DNA of 64,000 nucleotides. It comes from Devosia sp. Root685 (GTDB lineage Bacteria > Pseudomonadota > Alphaproteobacteria > Rhizobiales > Devosiaceae). Below the pieces are notes generated by a model. That model was not told the DNA's origin, ran no database searches, and worked only from the letters and a program-made list of their open reading frames with translations. The position numbers were made by a program, and so were the translations under genes. Location: NCBI RefSeq assembly GCF_001427875.1, contig NZ_LMHK01000001.1:746871-810870 (forward strand), given 5' to 3'. Positions 19,271 to 27,926 of this stretch are shown here, piece by piece (within the stretch, counting starts at the first letter, position 1; the number at the start of each line of letters is the position of its first letter).

Positions 19271-19355
19271 GCGGGTGTGGCGGAATTGGTAGACGCACTG
19301 GATTTAGGTTCCAGCGCCGCAAGGCGTGGAGGTTCGAGTCCTCTCACCCGCACCA
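19271..19355 (+). tRNA. tRNA-Leu (anticodon UAG)
   Basis: An 85-base tRNA with a 7-bp acceptor stem (GCGGGTG with CACCCGC), long variable arm as expected for leucine, anticodon stem CTGGA/TCCAG around a TTTAGGT loop (anticodon TAG), T-arm GGTTCGAGTCC, discriminator A and encoded CCA. It decodes CUN codons. It lies 45 bases upstream of tig. Confidence 0.97.
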
Positions 19356-19400
19356 TAGCGGCCTCGGCCGAATGTGATGAACAATACGGGATAAACCCCA

Positions 19401-20780
19401 ATGCAGGTAACTGAGACCCTCAACGAAGGCCTGAAGCGCAAGCTCAGCGTCACTATTCCGGCTGCTGACCTCGCGTCGCGCCTCGATGCCAAGCTCGCAG
19501 AACTCAAGGGCCAGGCCAGCATCAAGGGCTTCCGCCCGGGCAAGGTTCCGACCGCCCACCTCAAGAAGGTCTATGGCCGCTCGGCCATGTCCGAAGTGAT
19601 GACCGACGCGATCAACTCGACCGTGTCCGACACGCTCGACGAGCGCAAGGAACGCGCCGCAGCCCAGCCCAAGGTTGACCTGCCGCAGGACCAGACGCTG
19701 ATCAACGAAGTGCTCGACGGCAAGGCCGACCTGGCATTCGAAGTCGAATATGAGATTCTTCCGCCGGTTGCGCTGATGGAGCTCAAGGGCCTCAAGCTGA
19801 ACAAGCCGGTCGTTGAAGTCACCGAAGAAGAAATCGACGCTGAAGTGAACCGCGTGTTCGCGCAGAACCGCGGCTTCACCGACAAGGGCGACGGCGCCGT
19901 TGTCGAACAGGGCGATCGTCTCGGCCTTTCCTTCGTGGGCAAGATCGACGGCGTTGAATTCCCCGGCGGCAAGTCCGATCATGCTCACCTGACCGTTGGT
20001 TCGGGCGAGTTTATTCCTGGCTTCGAAGAACAGCTCGTCGGCCAGAAGAAGGACGAAACCCGCACCATCAAGGTCACCTTCCCCGCCGACTACGGCCAGG
20101 CCGAACTCGCCGGCAAGGAAGCAACCTTCGACGTCACGATCCTGCATGTCGACGGCCCGAACCAGGGCGAGCTCGACGACGAATTCGCCAAGCGCCTCGG
20201 CGTTGAAGACGTCGCCGGCCTCCGTACGGCCGTGAAAGAGCAGATGGAAGCGGCACTCGCCTCCATGAGCAAGCAGCACGTCAAGCGCCAGATTCTCGAC
20301 GCGCTCGACGAAGGCCACAAGTTCGACGTTCCGGCCCAGCTGGTCGAAGCCGAATTCAACACCATCTGGCAGCGCGTCCAGCATGAAGTTGAAGGCCACG
20401 GCCGTTCCTTTGAAGACGAAGGCACGACCGAAGCCGAAGCCAAGGATCAGTATCAGCGTATCGCCGAGCGCCGCGTGCGTCTGGGTCTCGTCGTTGCCGA
20501 AATCGGCAACCAGAACGAAGTCCAGGTGACCGACGACGAGCACCAGCAGGCTCTGCTCGCTGAAATCCGCCGCTTCCCCGGCCAGGAACAGCAGGTCTAC
20601 GACTACTACCGCAAGAACGCTCAGGCCCTCGCCAGCCTCCGCGCTCCGGTTTTCGAGAACAAGGTTGTCGACTATGTCGCCGATCTGGCCGAACTGACCG
20701 AAAAGAAAATGTCGCGCGACGAGCTGGCCAAGCTCATTCAGGCCGACGAGAACGACGTGCCGGACGAGCATCATCACTAA
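19401..20780 (+). CDS. tig: Trigger factor
   Basis: Ribosome-bound chaperone and prolyl isomerase that meets nascent chains at the exit tunnel. The 459 residues show the N-terminal ribosome-binding signature in the region FRPGKVPTAHLKKVYG (about 46-61), the FKBP-type domain from about 150 (VVEQGDRLGLSFVGKIDG, then FIPGFEEQLVG), and the long helical C-terminal domain. The last residues are DEHHH. It stands alone after tRNA-Leu and ends with a strong terminator. Codon use is strongly biased, as expected for a highly expressed gene. Confidence 0.97.
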   Translation: MQVTETLNEGLKRKLSVTIPAADLASRLDAKLAELKGQASIKGFRPGKVPTAHLKKVYGRSAMSEVMTDAINSTVSDTLDERKERAAAQPKVDLPQDQTLINEVLDGKADLAFEVEYEILPPVALMELKGLKLNKPVVEVTEEEIDAEVNRVFAQNRGFTDKGDGAVVEQGDRLGLSFVGKIDGVEFPGGKSDHAHLTVGSGEFIPGFEEQLVGQKKDETRTIKVTFPADYGQAELAGKEATFDVTILHVDGPNQGELDDEFAKRLGVEDVAGLRTAVKEQMEAALASMSKQHVKRQILDALDEGHKFDVPAQLVEAEFNTIWQRVQHEVEGHGRSFEDEGTTEAEAKDQYQRIAERRVRLGLVVAEIGNQNEVQVTDDEHQQALLAEIRRFPGQEQQVYDYYRKNAQALASLRAPVFENKVVDYVADLAELTEKKMSRDELAKLIQADENDVPDEHHH

Positions 20781-20807
20781 GTCGCGCGATGCGACTCATG
20801 GTTTAGT

Positions 20808-20837
20808 AGGGCCGCCTTCGGGCGGCCCTTTCTTTTT
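20808..20837 (+). terminator. Rho-independent terminator of tig
   Basis: AGGGCCGCC and GGCGGCCCT around a TTCG tetraloop, followed by TTCTTTTT. It lies 28 bases past the tig stop codon. Confidence 0.9.
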
Positions 20838-20929
20838 GGCCAGTCGGCGGCACTGCACGGTTAACCTGTTATTGCATCGGGGCGAATAGACTTCGCTACG
20901 GGATGCAGAACACATTTGGAACCTAGGCG

Positions 20930-22132
20930 ATGGTGCACGGCCAGTTCTTCTTTGCACTCGTCAACCCGATCGTCGCGCTGCTGTTTTCGCTCGGCTTCGC
21001 GCTTATCTGGCTACGATGGCGGGACTATAAGCACCTGCCGGTGCTGTCCGCGGGTTTCCTCTGCCTTGGTCTCGGATTTATCTTTTACGACTTCCATATC
21101 CTCGTCTGGCCCGAGGGGATCAATGTCGGCGCAAACATTCTTTATGTCGCCACGATAACCCTGGCGTGCAGCAGCACGTTTTTGCGCAAGAACCAGTCGC
21201 CGCCCACCCTGCTCTTTCTGGCGGTCATCGTTTCGGGCGCCCTGCCCTTTACCTGGTATTTGCTGGTCGAGCCTTCCATCTTGGCGCGCATCCTGATCAC
21301 GTCGGCGATTTTCGCGGGAGTGACCAGCATCACCTTTGTCGGCCTGGTTCGCCAAAAGGACAGGACCCTCCCCGACAATCTGTTCGCCGCGGGCATTGCA
21401 CTGGCATTCTTCATTGCCATTCTTCGTCCCACACTGGTTCTGACCGGGCTGCTCGATATCGAGAGCGCAGGCGGGTTCACAGCATCCGACTATTGGACAT
21501 CGATCAGGGCGTTTACGCCCATCATGGCCCTTATCGTCGCGACGCTTTTCATCGTCGCCATTGGCCTCGATATCGTTGACCACCTGAAAGGTCAGGCGGA
21601 TCGCGACTATCTGACCGGCCTTCTCAACCGGCGTGGCTTCGAAACCATGGGAGACGAGGCAGTGGTCCGGGATTTCGCCAATTCCCGCCAGCCCGCCATG
21701 CTCGTGGCCGATATCGACGACTTCAAGAAGGTCAACGACACCTTTGGTCACAAGGTCGGCGATGTGGTGATCGTGGCTGTGGCGCGGACATTGGCCAAGC
21801 ATGGCGAGGCGGTTTTGGCGGCGCGCACGGGCGGCGAGGAATTTGCGCTCTATTACAACGACATCGACCGGGTAGAGCTGCAGGGCATCGCCCGCAAGAT
21901 TCGGGCCGCGTTGGCGCAGACGCCAATCACGGGGCTGCCGAGCGACTACCCCGTCACGCTCAGCATCGGCCTTCACCTGAGCTATAGCCACGAGAGCCTG
22001 TCCGACATGATGACACTGGCAGACCAGGCGCTTTACCGGGCCAAGAGCGAGGGCAAGGATCAGGCGGTGATGACCCCTGTTCGCCTGCACCTCGCGGCGG
22101 GAAGCAGATTGCAAACACAGGATCAGGCTTGA
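20930..22132 (+). CDS. Membrane-bound diguanylate cyclase (GGDEF)
   Basis: A 400-residue protein with about seven hydrophobic segments in residues 5-215 and a C-terminal GGDEF domain from about 220. The domain begins DRDYLTGLLNRRGF and the active-site loop is RTGGEEF, so catalysis of cyclic di-GMP synthesis from two GTP is plausible. The inhibitory I-site (RxxD, nine to six residues before GGEEF) is absent: GEAV stands there. The membrane part has no named sensor domain that I recognise. Likely a single gene; no EAL partner is near. Confidence 0.88.
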   Translation: MVHGQFFFALVNPIVALLFSLGFALIWLRWRDYKHLPVLSAGFLCLGLGFIFYDFHILVWPEGINVGANILYVATITLACSSTFLRKNQSPPTLLFLAVIVSGALPFTWYLLVEPSILARILITSAIFAGVTSITFVGLVRQKDRTLPDNLFAAGIALAFFIAILRPTLVLTGLLDIESAGGFTASDYWTSIRAFTPIMALIVATLFIVAIGLDIVDHLKGQADRDYLTGLLNRRGFETMGDEAVVRDFANSRQPAMLVADIDDFKKVNDTFGHKVGDVVIVAVARTLAKHGEAVLAARTGGEEFALYYNDIDRVELQGIARKIRAALAQTPITGLPSDYPVTLSIGLHLSYSHESLSDMMTLADQALYRAKSEGKDQAVMTPVRLHLAAGSRLQTQDQA

Positions 22133-22174
22133 GGCGCGGTGGGCGCCCGTTTTGGAAATGGGGCCGTTCAGTCG

Positions 22175-22266
22175 TTCTCATGGTGAGGGGCGCTAATGCG
22201 TCGGGGCATGCCCCCGTGGTTCGAGGCTTTGCTCTGCAAAGCGCCTCACCATGGGGGCTACTGGGG
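22175..22266. repeat. Palindromic repeat, family A
   Basis: Main copy at 22206-22264 (CCCCCGTGGTTCGAGG, apical GCTTTGC-TCT-GCAAAGC, CCTCACCATGGGGG), preceded by an inverted partial copy from 22175. It fills the convergent space between the diguanylate cyclase and ABC-F genes. Confidence 0.7.
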
Positions 22267-22270
22267 TGAA

Positions 22271-23788
22271 CTAAGGCGCTTCCGCCATCTCCGCGAAGAA
22301 AGATTCCGGCCCTTCGACCTCGCGCAGCCGCTTGCCGATGATCTGGAGGAAGCGCGTGCCGACGCCGCGCAGGAAAGCGCGGTCGTGGGAGACGAGGAGA
22401 CAGGTCGCGCCGTGTTCGGCGATATCAAGCTCGAGCTGTTCCTGACCGGGAATATCGAGATGGTTGGTCGGCTCGTCCAAAAGGTAGAAATTCGGCCGCT
22501 GTAGCCGCAGCGCCAAAAGGGCGAGGCGCGCCCGTTGGCCGAGGGAAAGGGCGCGGATAGGCTTATCCTGCCGATCGGGCTCAAAGCCGGCGCCGGCCAG
22601 AAGACTGATGCTGCGGCGGTCGCCCTCGTTGTAGCGCGAAACGATGAAGTCGAGTGGCGTCTGCTTGAGCGGTAGCCAATCGAGGGCCTGATCGAGATAG
22701 CCGGGGACAATCTGCGGGCTGAGGCGCAAACCATCTACGGCCGCGCCTCCGAGCGCCGCAGCGACTTTGCGCATAAGCTGGGATTTGCCGGTGCCGTTGC
22801 GCCCGAGCAGCACGACGCGATCGCCCTGGAAAACATGCAGCTTATCGATGGAAAAGAGCGGACGGCCATCGGGCGTCGCCACGGCCATATTTTCGAAGGC
22901 GAGCATGACGCGTGCTTCGGCACCGGAATTGCCCAGCATGACCTTGCCGGTCTTTTCGCGATGGACGGAAACGACCTGATTTTCGATCTTTTCGGCCCGT
23001 TCGCGAAGCTGCTTGGATTTGACGGTGAGCAGATCGCTGCCCGAATTGATGCCGATATTGGTGAGTTTGGCCGCCTGTTTACGCAGTTGCGCGACTTCCT
23101 TGAGATCGCGGTGGCGCTGTTGCTCGGCCGCCTCGTCGGCCTCTTCAAGGGCGTTGCGGGCGGTGCTATAGGCGATCGGGAAGAAATGTGACTGATCGGG
23201 GCGGAGGAACAGCGTGCGGTTGGTGACGCTATCGAGGAATTGCCGATCGTGGCTGGCCATGATGACGATGGTTTGGCGCGGCAGCGCCGCCATCCAGTTT
23301 TCGAGCGCCAGAATGCGGCCGAGATCGAGGTGATTGGTGGGCTCGTCGAGCAGCAGCAGATCGGGCTGGGTGACCCAGCCGCGGGCGATCAGCGCCAGGC
23401 GCTGCCAGCCGCCGCTCAACTGACCGATGGGTTTTTGCATGAGATCGAGCGGAAAGCCGAGTTCATCGAGCGCTACGTCGGCGCGCCAGCCTTCGCTTTC
23501 GCGGTCGGCAACAGGCAGAGCCTCTTCGACGAAATCGCGCAGGGGGATGGCAAGGGAAGCTGCCGGCACATCCTGCGGCACATAGCCGATGGTCAGGCCG
23601 CGGGAGCGGGAGAGTTCGCCTTCGCTGAGTTCGGCCTCGCCCACGAAGGCGCGCAGCAGCGTGGTTTTGCCACGGCCATTGGCGGCGACGAGACCGACAC
23701 GGTCGCCATCGGAAAGCGAGAGGGAAAGATTGGAGAAGAGGACCTGGCCGGAACGGAGGCCGGCATTGCGGAGGCTGAGATTTGCCAT
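22271..23788 (-). CDS. ABC-F family ATPase
   Basis: A 505-residue soluble protein with two ABC ATPase domains and no membrane part, as in the ABC-F group that acts on the ribosome (translation factors and antibiotic-protection proteins). The first domain has AANGRGKTT, LSGGWQR and LLLDEPTNHLD; the second GRNGTGKS, the variant signature LSLGQRARLAL and LLDEPTNHLD. A charged linker of about 80 residues (HRDLKEVAQLRKQA) joins them. Housekeeping versus antibiotic-protection role cannot be separated by eye. A possible 22-codon leader ORF precedes it (23927-23995). Confidence 0.93.
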   Translation of the reverse strand: MANLSLRNAGLRSGQVLFSNLSLSLSDGDRVGLVAANGRGKTTLLRAFVGEAELSEGELSRSRGLTIGYVPQDVPAASLAIPLRDFVEEALPVADRESEGWRADVALDELGFPLDLMQKPIGQLSGGWQRLALIARGWVTQPDLLLLDEPTNHLDLGRILALENWMAALPRQTIVIMASHDRQFLDSVTNRTLFLRPDQSHFFPIAYSTARNALEEADEAAEQQRHRDLKEVAQLRKQAAKLTNIGINSGSDLLTVKSKQLRERAEKIENQVVSVHREKTGKVMLGNSGAEARVMLAFENMAVATPDGRPLFSIDKLHVFQGDRVVLLGRNGTGKSQLMRKVAAALGGAAVDGLRLSPQIVPGYLDQALDWLPLKQTPLDFIVSRYNEGDRRSISLLAGAGFEPDRQDKPIRALSLGQRARLALLALRLQRPNFYLLDEPTNHLDIPGQEQLELDIAEHGATCLLVSHDRAFLRGVGTRFLQIIGKRLREVEGPESFFAEMAEAP

Positions 23789-23926
23789 CTTGTAGTCTTT
23801 CTGGGGGATGGCGCTGCGTCTTAACGCGCGCCTAGTCCATCAATATGCATTCCAAACCGAAGTCAGAATGCCGTGACGGGCAAACCAGAAGGATCAATGA
23901 CAGAAATATCGTCCGAACCGCGCTGG

Positions 23927-23995
23927 TCAGCCCTGCAGCTTGAGCCACAGGGCGTAAACGGGGCCACGTTGGCGATGATGAATAAAAACGGTCAT
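23927..23995 (-). CDS. Possible leader peptide upstream of the ABC-F gene
   Basis: A 22-codon ORF (MTVFIHHRQRGPVYALWLKL, then QG) with a strong GGGAGGG site five bases or less before the ATG, better than that of the ABC-F gene itself. It ends 138 bases before the ABC-F ATG on the same strand. ABC-F resistance genes are often controlled by translated leaders. No alternative hairpins were worked out, so function is a guess. Confidence 0.4.
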   Translation of the reverse strand: MTVFIHHRQRGPVYALWLKLQG

Positions 23996-24363
23996 GCATC
24001 CCTCCCCGTTTCGTGTTGGATGACGAGACAGACCTAATTCAGCGGGCGCATGAAAGCAAGCGTCAGGCGAGATAGAAAACAAGGCTCGCAAGCAAGGTCG
24101 CCCCCAAACGCGGGACGTGCAGTTGAGCCAGCCGGTACGCAATACTCAAAAATCCGGCTCTTGGCCAAACGGCAGCAGATGAACCGAAATGGGGCACTAA
24201 ATACGCAATACTGGGCCCATTTCGGGTTCGCATACGGCAACTCCATACAAAACCGTATGCCCGAACGCTAACAGCGCGCACTTAAGAAAGTGCTTTCAAG
24301 AAGCAAACGAGGAGTAAACGCACCGCCTCAAGTTGAAACGCGGTTTTACCGATCGCGCGCCGA
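23996..24363. other. Intergenic region with inverted and direct repeats
   Basis: 368 bases, poorer in GC than the surroundings. It holds a 10-base direct repeat ACGCAATACT (24137 and 24203) and a hairpin at 24226-24266 (GTTCG-CATACGG with CCGTATG-CCCGAAC). Short open frames exist on both strands but none looks coding. It probably contains the promoter for the leader ORF and the ABC-F gene. Confidence 0.4.
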
Positions 24364-24681
24364 TCAGCCGGCCGGACGAAGAGCCTTCTGGCCACGGATG
24401 CGATCGGCGCAGAAATCGAAGTCTATGAGATAGACCCAGCCATCCTGCGTGGCGCGCACCTGAATGCGTTTTTCATTGGCGACGTTGAGCGAGATATTGG
24501 TGTAGCCGCGACGGGCGATTGCTTCGCGGATCTGATGATCCGTCAGGCAGATGGGCAGCTGGGGATAGAAATCGCGCGGCTCATCGCCGAAGTGAAAACC
24601 AAAGTTGACCTGCGCCGAGGCCGGCATCGGGGCAAGCGCCAGCGCCGACAGCATCGCGGCAGCGAAAATTTTCTTGACCAT
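24364..24681 (-). CDS. Small secreted hypothetical protein
   Basis: A 105-residue protein with a classical signal peptide (MVKKIFAAAMLSALALAPMPASAQ, cleavage expected after ASA). The mature 80 residues contain ICLTDHQIREAIARRGYTNI and end with IDFDFCADRI; the two Cys could form a disulfide in the periplasm. The arrangement helix-strand-strand recalls PepSY-like small domains, but this is only a resemblance. It is a single gene, divergent from parE. No function assigned. Confidence 0.8.
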   Translation of the reverse strand: MVKKIFAAAMLSALALAPMPASAQVNFGFHFGDEPRDFYPQLPICLTDHQIREAIARRGYTNISLNVANEKRIQVRATQDGWVYLIDFDFCADRIRGQKALRPAG

Positions 24682-24891
24682 GACAGTGCTCCATTTCGAC
24701 CGATCTTGCCCACCAAACGGGTATGGTGCGCTTTGGCTCCTGAACCCCTTACCAATCGCGTGTTCATTTACCGTTCATTTCGGCCGGTTTCGGGGGAAAA
24801 ACCGCGGCAAACCGGCGTCCGGATGGCGGTCTACGATATGCTACATAGTCTACCAGCCTGATTCGAATCGACCTGTTGGAAATCCTGTTGC

Positions 24892-26916
24892 ATGCAAGCA
24901 GACGATCTCTTTGGCGGCGGGGCCGAGCCCAAGCCGCAAGACCCTAAGCCGGCAAAGGAAAAGACCGCGGCCAAGGCCTCTGCGCCGGCGACGGCGGGCA
25001 GCTATAGCGCAGCCGATATCGAGGTGCTTGAGGGGCTTGAGCCGGTTCGGCGTCGGCCGGGTATGTATATCGGCGGCACGGATTCGAACGCCTATCACCA
25101 CCTCTTCGCCGAGGTGATCGACAATTCCATGGACGAGGCCATTGCCGGCCACGCCACGCGCATCGAAGTGCATCTGGGCGCCGACGGCTATCTGACTGTC
25201 ACCGACAATGGCCGCGGTATTCCGGTCGAGAAGCATCCGAAATTTCCGGGGCGGTCGACGCTGGAAATCGTGCACACGATTTTGCACGCCGGCGGCAAGT
25301 TCGATTCCAAGGCCTATGAGACTTCAGGTGGTCTCCATGGCGTTGGCGTGTCGGTGGTCAATGCGCTTTCCGACGACATGATCGTGGAAGTGGCGCGCGA
25401 CCAGCAGTTGCACCGAATCGTGTTTTCGCGCGGCAAGGTTGTCACCGATGTCGAGAATATTGGCCGGGTGCAGAACCGGCGCGGGACGACGACACGTTTT
25501 CACCCGGATCCGGAGATTTTTGGGCCGACGGCGCACTTTTCGCCGGGCCGCATTTTCCGGATGACGCGGGCCAAGGCTTATCTGTTTGGCGGCGTCGAAC
25601 TGCGCTGGAGCTGCGACGAGAGCCTTGCCAGCGACGAGGTTCCGGCCAAGGCGGTGTTCCACTATCCCGACGGTTTGAAGGATTTCATGACCGCGCGGAT
25701 CGAGGGCGAAACGCGCATTGTCGACGATATTTTTGCCGGCAAAACCGGGCGGCCGGGCAGCCATGGATCGGTGGAATGGGCTGTGGCCTGGACCATCGAG
25801 GACGGCAGCGTTTCCTCCTATTGCAACACCGTGCCGACGCCCGATGGCGGTACGCACGAGGCCGGGCTGCGGCTGGTGCTGCTGCGCGGGCTCAAGAACT
25901 ATGCCGAGCTGACCAAGAACAAGGCGGCGGCGAACCTGACGGCGGAGGATGTGCTCGGGCACTGCAATGCCATGCTGTCGGTTTTCGTGCGCGAGCCGGA
26001 ATTCGTTGGGCAGACCAAAGACAAGCTGGCCTCCGGTGAAGCGACGCGCATCGTCGAGAATGCATTGCGCGATGCGTTCGATCACTGGCTCGGCTCCTCG
26101 CCGCTGCAGGCGGGCAAGCTGCTCGATTGGGCCGTGGAACGCGCGGAAGAGCGGCTGCGCCGCCGCAAGGAAAAAGAGATCGATCGCGCCAGCGCGACGC
26201 GAAAACTGCGCCTGCCGGGCAAGCTCGCCGACTGTACGCAGAACGCAGCGCAGGGCGCGGAACTGTTCATCGTCGAAGGTGACTCGGCAGGTGGATCGGC
26301 CAAGCAAGCGCGTAATCGCTCCAACCAGGCGGTGCTCCCACTGCGTGGCAAGATTCTCAATGTGGCGGGGGCCAGCCGCGAGAAGATGGCGGCGAGCCAG
26401 CTGATTTCTGATCTTATTCAAGCGCTTGGATGTGGTACGCGCGATCGCTACACCGAGGATGATCTGCGTTACGACAAGATCATCGTCATGACCGACGCCG
26501 ACGTGGACGGGGCGCATATTGCCTCGCTCTTGATCACCTTCTTTTTCCAGGAAATGCCGCGGCTGATCGAGAACGGTCACCTCTACCTTGCCCTGCCCCC
26601 GCTCTATCGCATCAGCCAGGGCGGCAAGACGCTTTATGCGCGCGACGACGCGCACAAGACCGAGTTGATGGCGACGGAATTCACCGGCAAGAGCAAGGCC
26701 GACATCACCCGCTTCAAAGGCCTTGGCGAAATGCCCTATGCGCATCTGCGCGAGACGACGATGTCGCCCAAGAGCCGCACGCTGTTGCAGGTAAAAATTC
26801 TGGATGACCATCAGGCGACCAAGACGACGGTTGATCGACTGATGGGAACCAAGCCCGAGGCGCGGTTTGAATTTATTCAGGAAAATGCGGAGTTTGTGAT
26901 GGATCTGGACGTCTGA
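24892..26916 (+). CDS. parE: DNA topoisomerase IV subunit B
   Basis: ATPase subunit of the decatenating type II topoisomerase. In 674 residues it has the GHKL ATPase fold (VIDNSMDEA, then TDNGRGIP, then GGLHGVGVSVVNALS) and the TOPRIM domain with EGDSAGGSAKQARNRSNQA and MTDADVDGAHI. The length, and a TOPRIM that lacks the inserted domain of many GyrB proteins, favour ParE over GyrB. The N-terminal 40 residues are Lys/Ala/Pro-rich and variable, so the exact start is not certain. parC is not adjacent. Confidence 0.93.
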   Translation: MQADDLFGGGAEPKPQDPKPAKEKTAAKASAPATAGSYSAADIEVLEGLEPVRRRPGMYIGGTDSNAYHHLFAEVIDNSMDEAIAGHATRIEVHLGADGYLTVTDNGRGIPVEKHPKFPGRSTLEIVHTILHAGGKFDSKAYETSGGLHGVGVSVVNALSDDMIVEVARDQQLHRIVFSRGKVVTDVENIGRVQNRRGTTTRFHPDPEIFGPTAHFSPGRIFRMTRAKAYLFGGVELRWSCDESLASDEVPAKAVFHYPDGLKDFMTARIEGETRIVDDIFAGKTGRPGSHGSVEWAVAWTIEDGSVSSYCNTVPTPDGGTHEAGLRLVLLRGLKNYAELTKNKAAANLTAEDVLGHCNAMLSVFVREPEFVGQTKDKLASGEATRIVENALRDAFDHWLGSSPLQAGKLLDWAVERAEERLRRRKEKEIDRASATRKLRLPGKLADCTQNAAQGAELFIVEGDSAGGSAKQARNRSNQAVLPLRGKILNVAGASREKMAASQLISDLIQALGCGTRDRYTEDDLRYDKIIVMTDADVDGAHIASLLITFFFQEMPRLIENGHLYLALPPLYRISQGGKTLYARDDAHKTELMATEFTGKSKADITRFKGLGEMPYAHLRETTMSPKSRTLLQVKILDDHQATKTTVDRLMGTKPEARFEFIQENAEFVMDLDV

Positions 26917-26940
26917 GATCTGTCAATCGCGGCCATCCCA

Positions 26941-27075
26941 GTAGTCCTCATGGTGAGGTGCTTTGCCTTGGCAAAGCCTCGAACCACGAGGGCGTGGCAC
27001 TGAAGCATTGGAGCACGCCCTCGTGGTTCGAGGGTCGGCTACGCCTCCCACCTCACCATGAGGGCTACTGGGGTG
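26941..27075. repeat. Inverted pair of family A palindromic repeats
   Basis: Two copies in opposite orientation, 26941-27000 and 27012-27075, between the convergent parE and metallohydrolase genes. The first has the apical palindrome CTTTGCC-TTG-GCAAAG; the second is less regular. Together they form a long cruciform-capable block. Confidence 0.75.
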
Positions 27076-27087
27076 GCAGGTAATAAC

Positions 27088-27924
27088 CTACCGGTTCAGA
27101 ATCCGGCCGTTCAACACATCGATCTGCATGCCATCGAAGGCCGGAGTCACATTCGCCGGGGTGCTGGCGTCTGTCTGGGCGTAGTCGAGGTCGATGTGCA
27201 TGTCCGTCAGCACGGCCTGGTGAGGACGGTAACGCTCTATCAGCTCTAGAGTTTCGGGCAGGCTGAGGTGGCTAGGGTGCGGGGTCTGGCGGAGGGCGTC
27301 GATGATCCAGATGTCGAGATCGGCGAGGTGGGGTTCGGCGCTGGCGGGGAAGCCGGAGAGGTCGCAGCAATAGGCGGTGCGGGCGATCTTGAAGCCGAGG
27401 GAGTCGATGTCGCCGTGGTTTTGCAGGAAGGACTGGACTTCCAGCGTGCCGCCGGGGCCATCTACCTTAAGTAGCTGGCCGGCTTCGATAATGTGGGCGT
27501 TGAGGATGGGCGGATAGGCACTGCCGGGGGGCGTCGTGAAGCAGTAGCCGAAGGCTTCGTTGAGGCGCGCGCCGCATTCGGCTGTGAAGTAGACATCGAC
27601 GCGGCGGCGATTGTGGAGGGCGAGGACGCGGAGGTCGTCGATGCCGTGGGTGTGGTCGGCGTGCTCGTGGGTGTAGAGCACCGCATCGACGCGATCGACC
27701 CTTGCGTCGAGGAGCTGTTCGCGCAGATCGACGCCGGTGTCGATCAGGATTCGTGTTGGTTGTTCAATGCCTTGCGTCCAGCCTTCGATGAGGAGAGCGC
27801 AGCGGCGGCGGCGGTTTCGGGGATTGTGCGGATCGCAGATTCCCCAATCATTGCCGATGCGCGGGACGCCGCCGGAGGAGCCACAACCGAGGATTGTCGC
27901 GATGATCCGGTCGGGTGCGGCCAT
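27088..27924 (-). CDS. MBL-fold metallohydrolase, PhnP-like
   Basis: A 278-residue metallo-beta-lactamase-fold hydrolase. The metal-binding motif is THEHADHTHG, and the N-terminus ATILGCGSSGGVPRIG is typical of the RNase Z/PhnP group of phosphodiesterases. The start is two bases after the tatD stop codon, so it is last in the tmk-holB-metG-tatD run. The open frame extends into tatD but that part is a shadow. Probably a cyclic phosphodiesterase acting on a nucleotide or nucleic acid; exact substrate unknown. Confidence 0.9.
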   Translation of the reverse strand: MAAPDRIIATILGCGSSGGVPRIGNDWGICDPHNPRNRRRRCALLIEGWTQGIEQPTRILIDTGVDLREQLLDARVDRVDAVLYTHEHADHTHGIDDLRVLALHNRRRVDVYFTAECGARLNEAFGYCFTTPPGSAYPPILNAHIIEAGQLLKVDGPGGTLEVQSFLQNHGDIDSLGFKIARTAYCCDLSGFPASAEPHLADLDIWIIDALRQTPHPSHLSLPETLELIERYRPHQAVLTDMHIDLDYAQTDASTPANVTPAFDGMQIDVLNGRILNR

Positions 27925-27926
27925 CG

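Noticed and set aside
24034-24281. Short ORFs of 70-73 codons in the 24.1-kb gap
   Set aside because: They lie on both strands over a repeat-containing, lower-GC region, with no consistent codon bias.
24892-26916. Assignment as gyrB
   Set aside because: The length of 674 and the TOPRIM region without the inserted domain of many GyrB proteins favour parE, although only a tree would be decisive.
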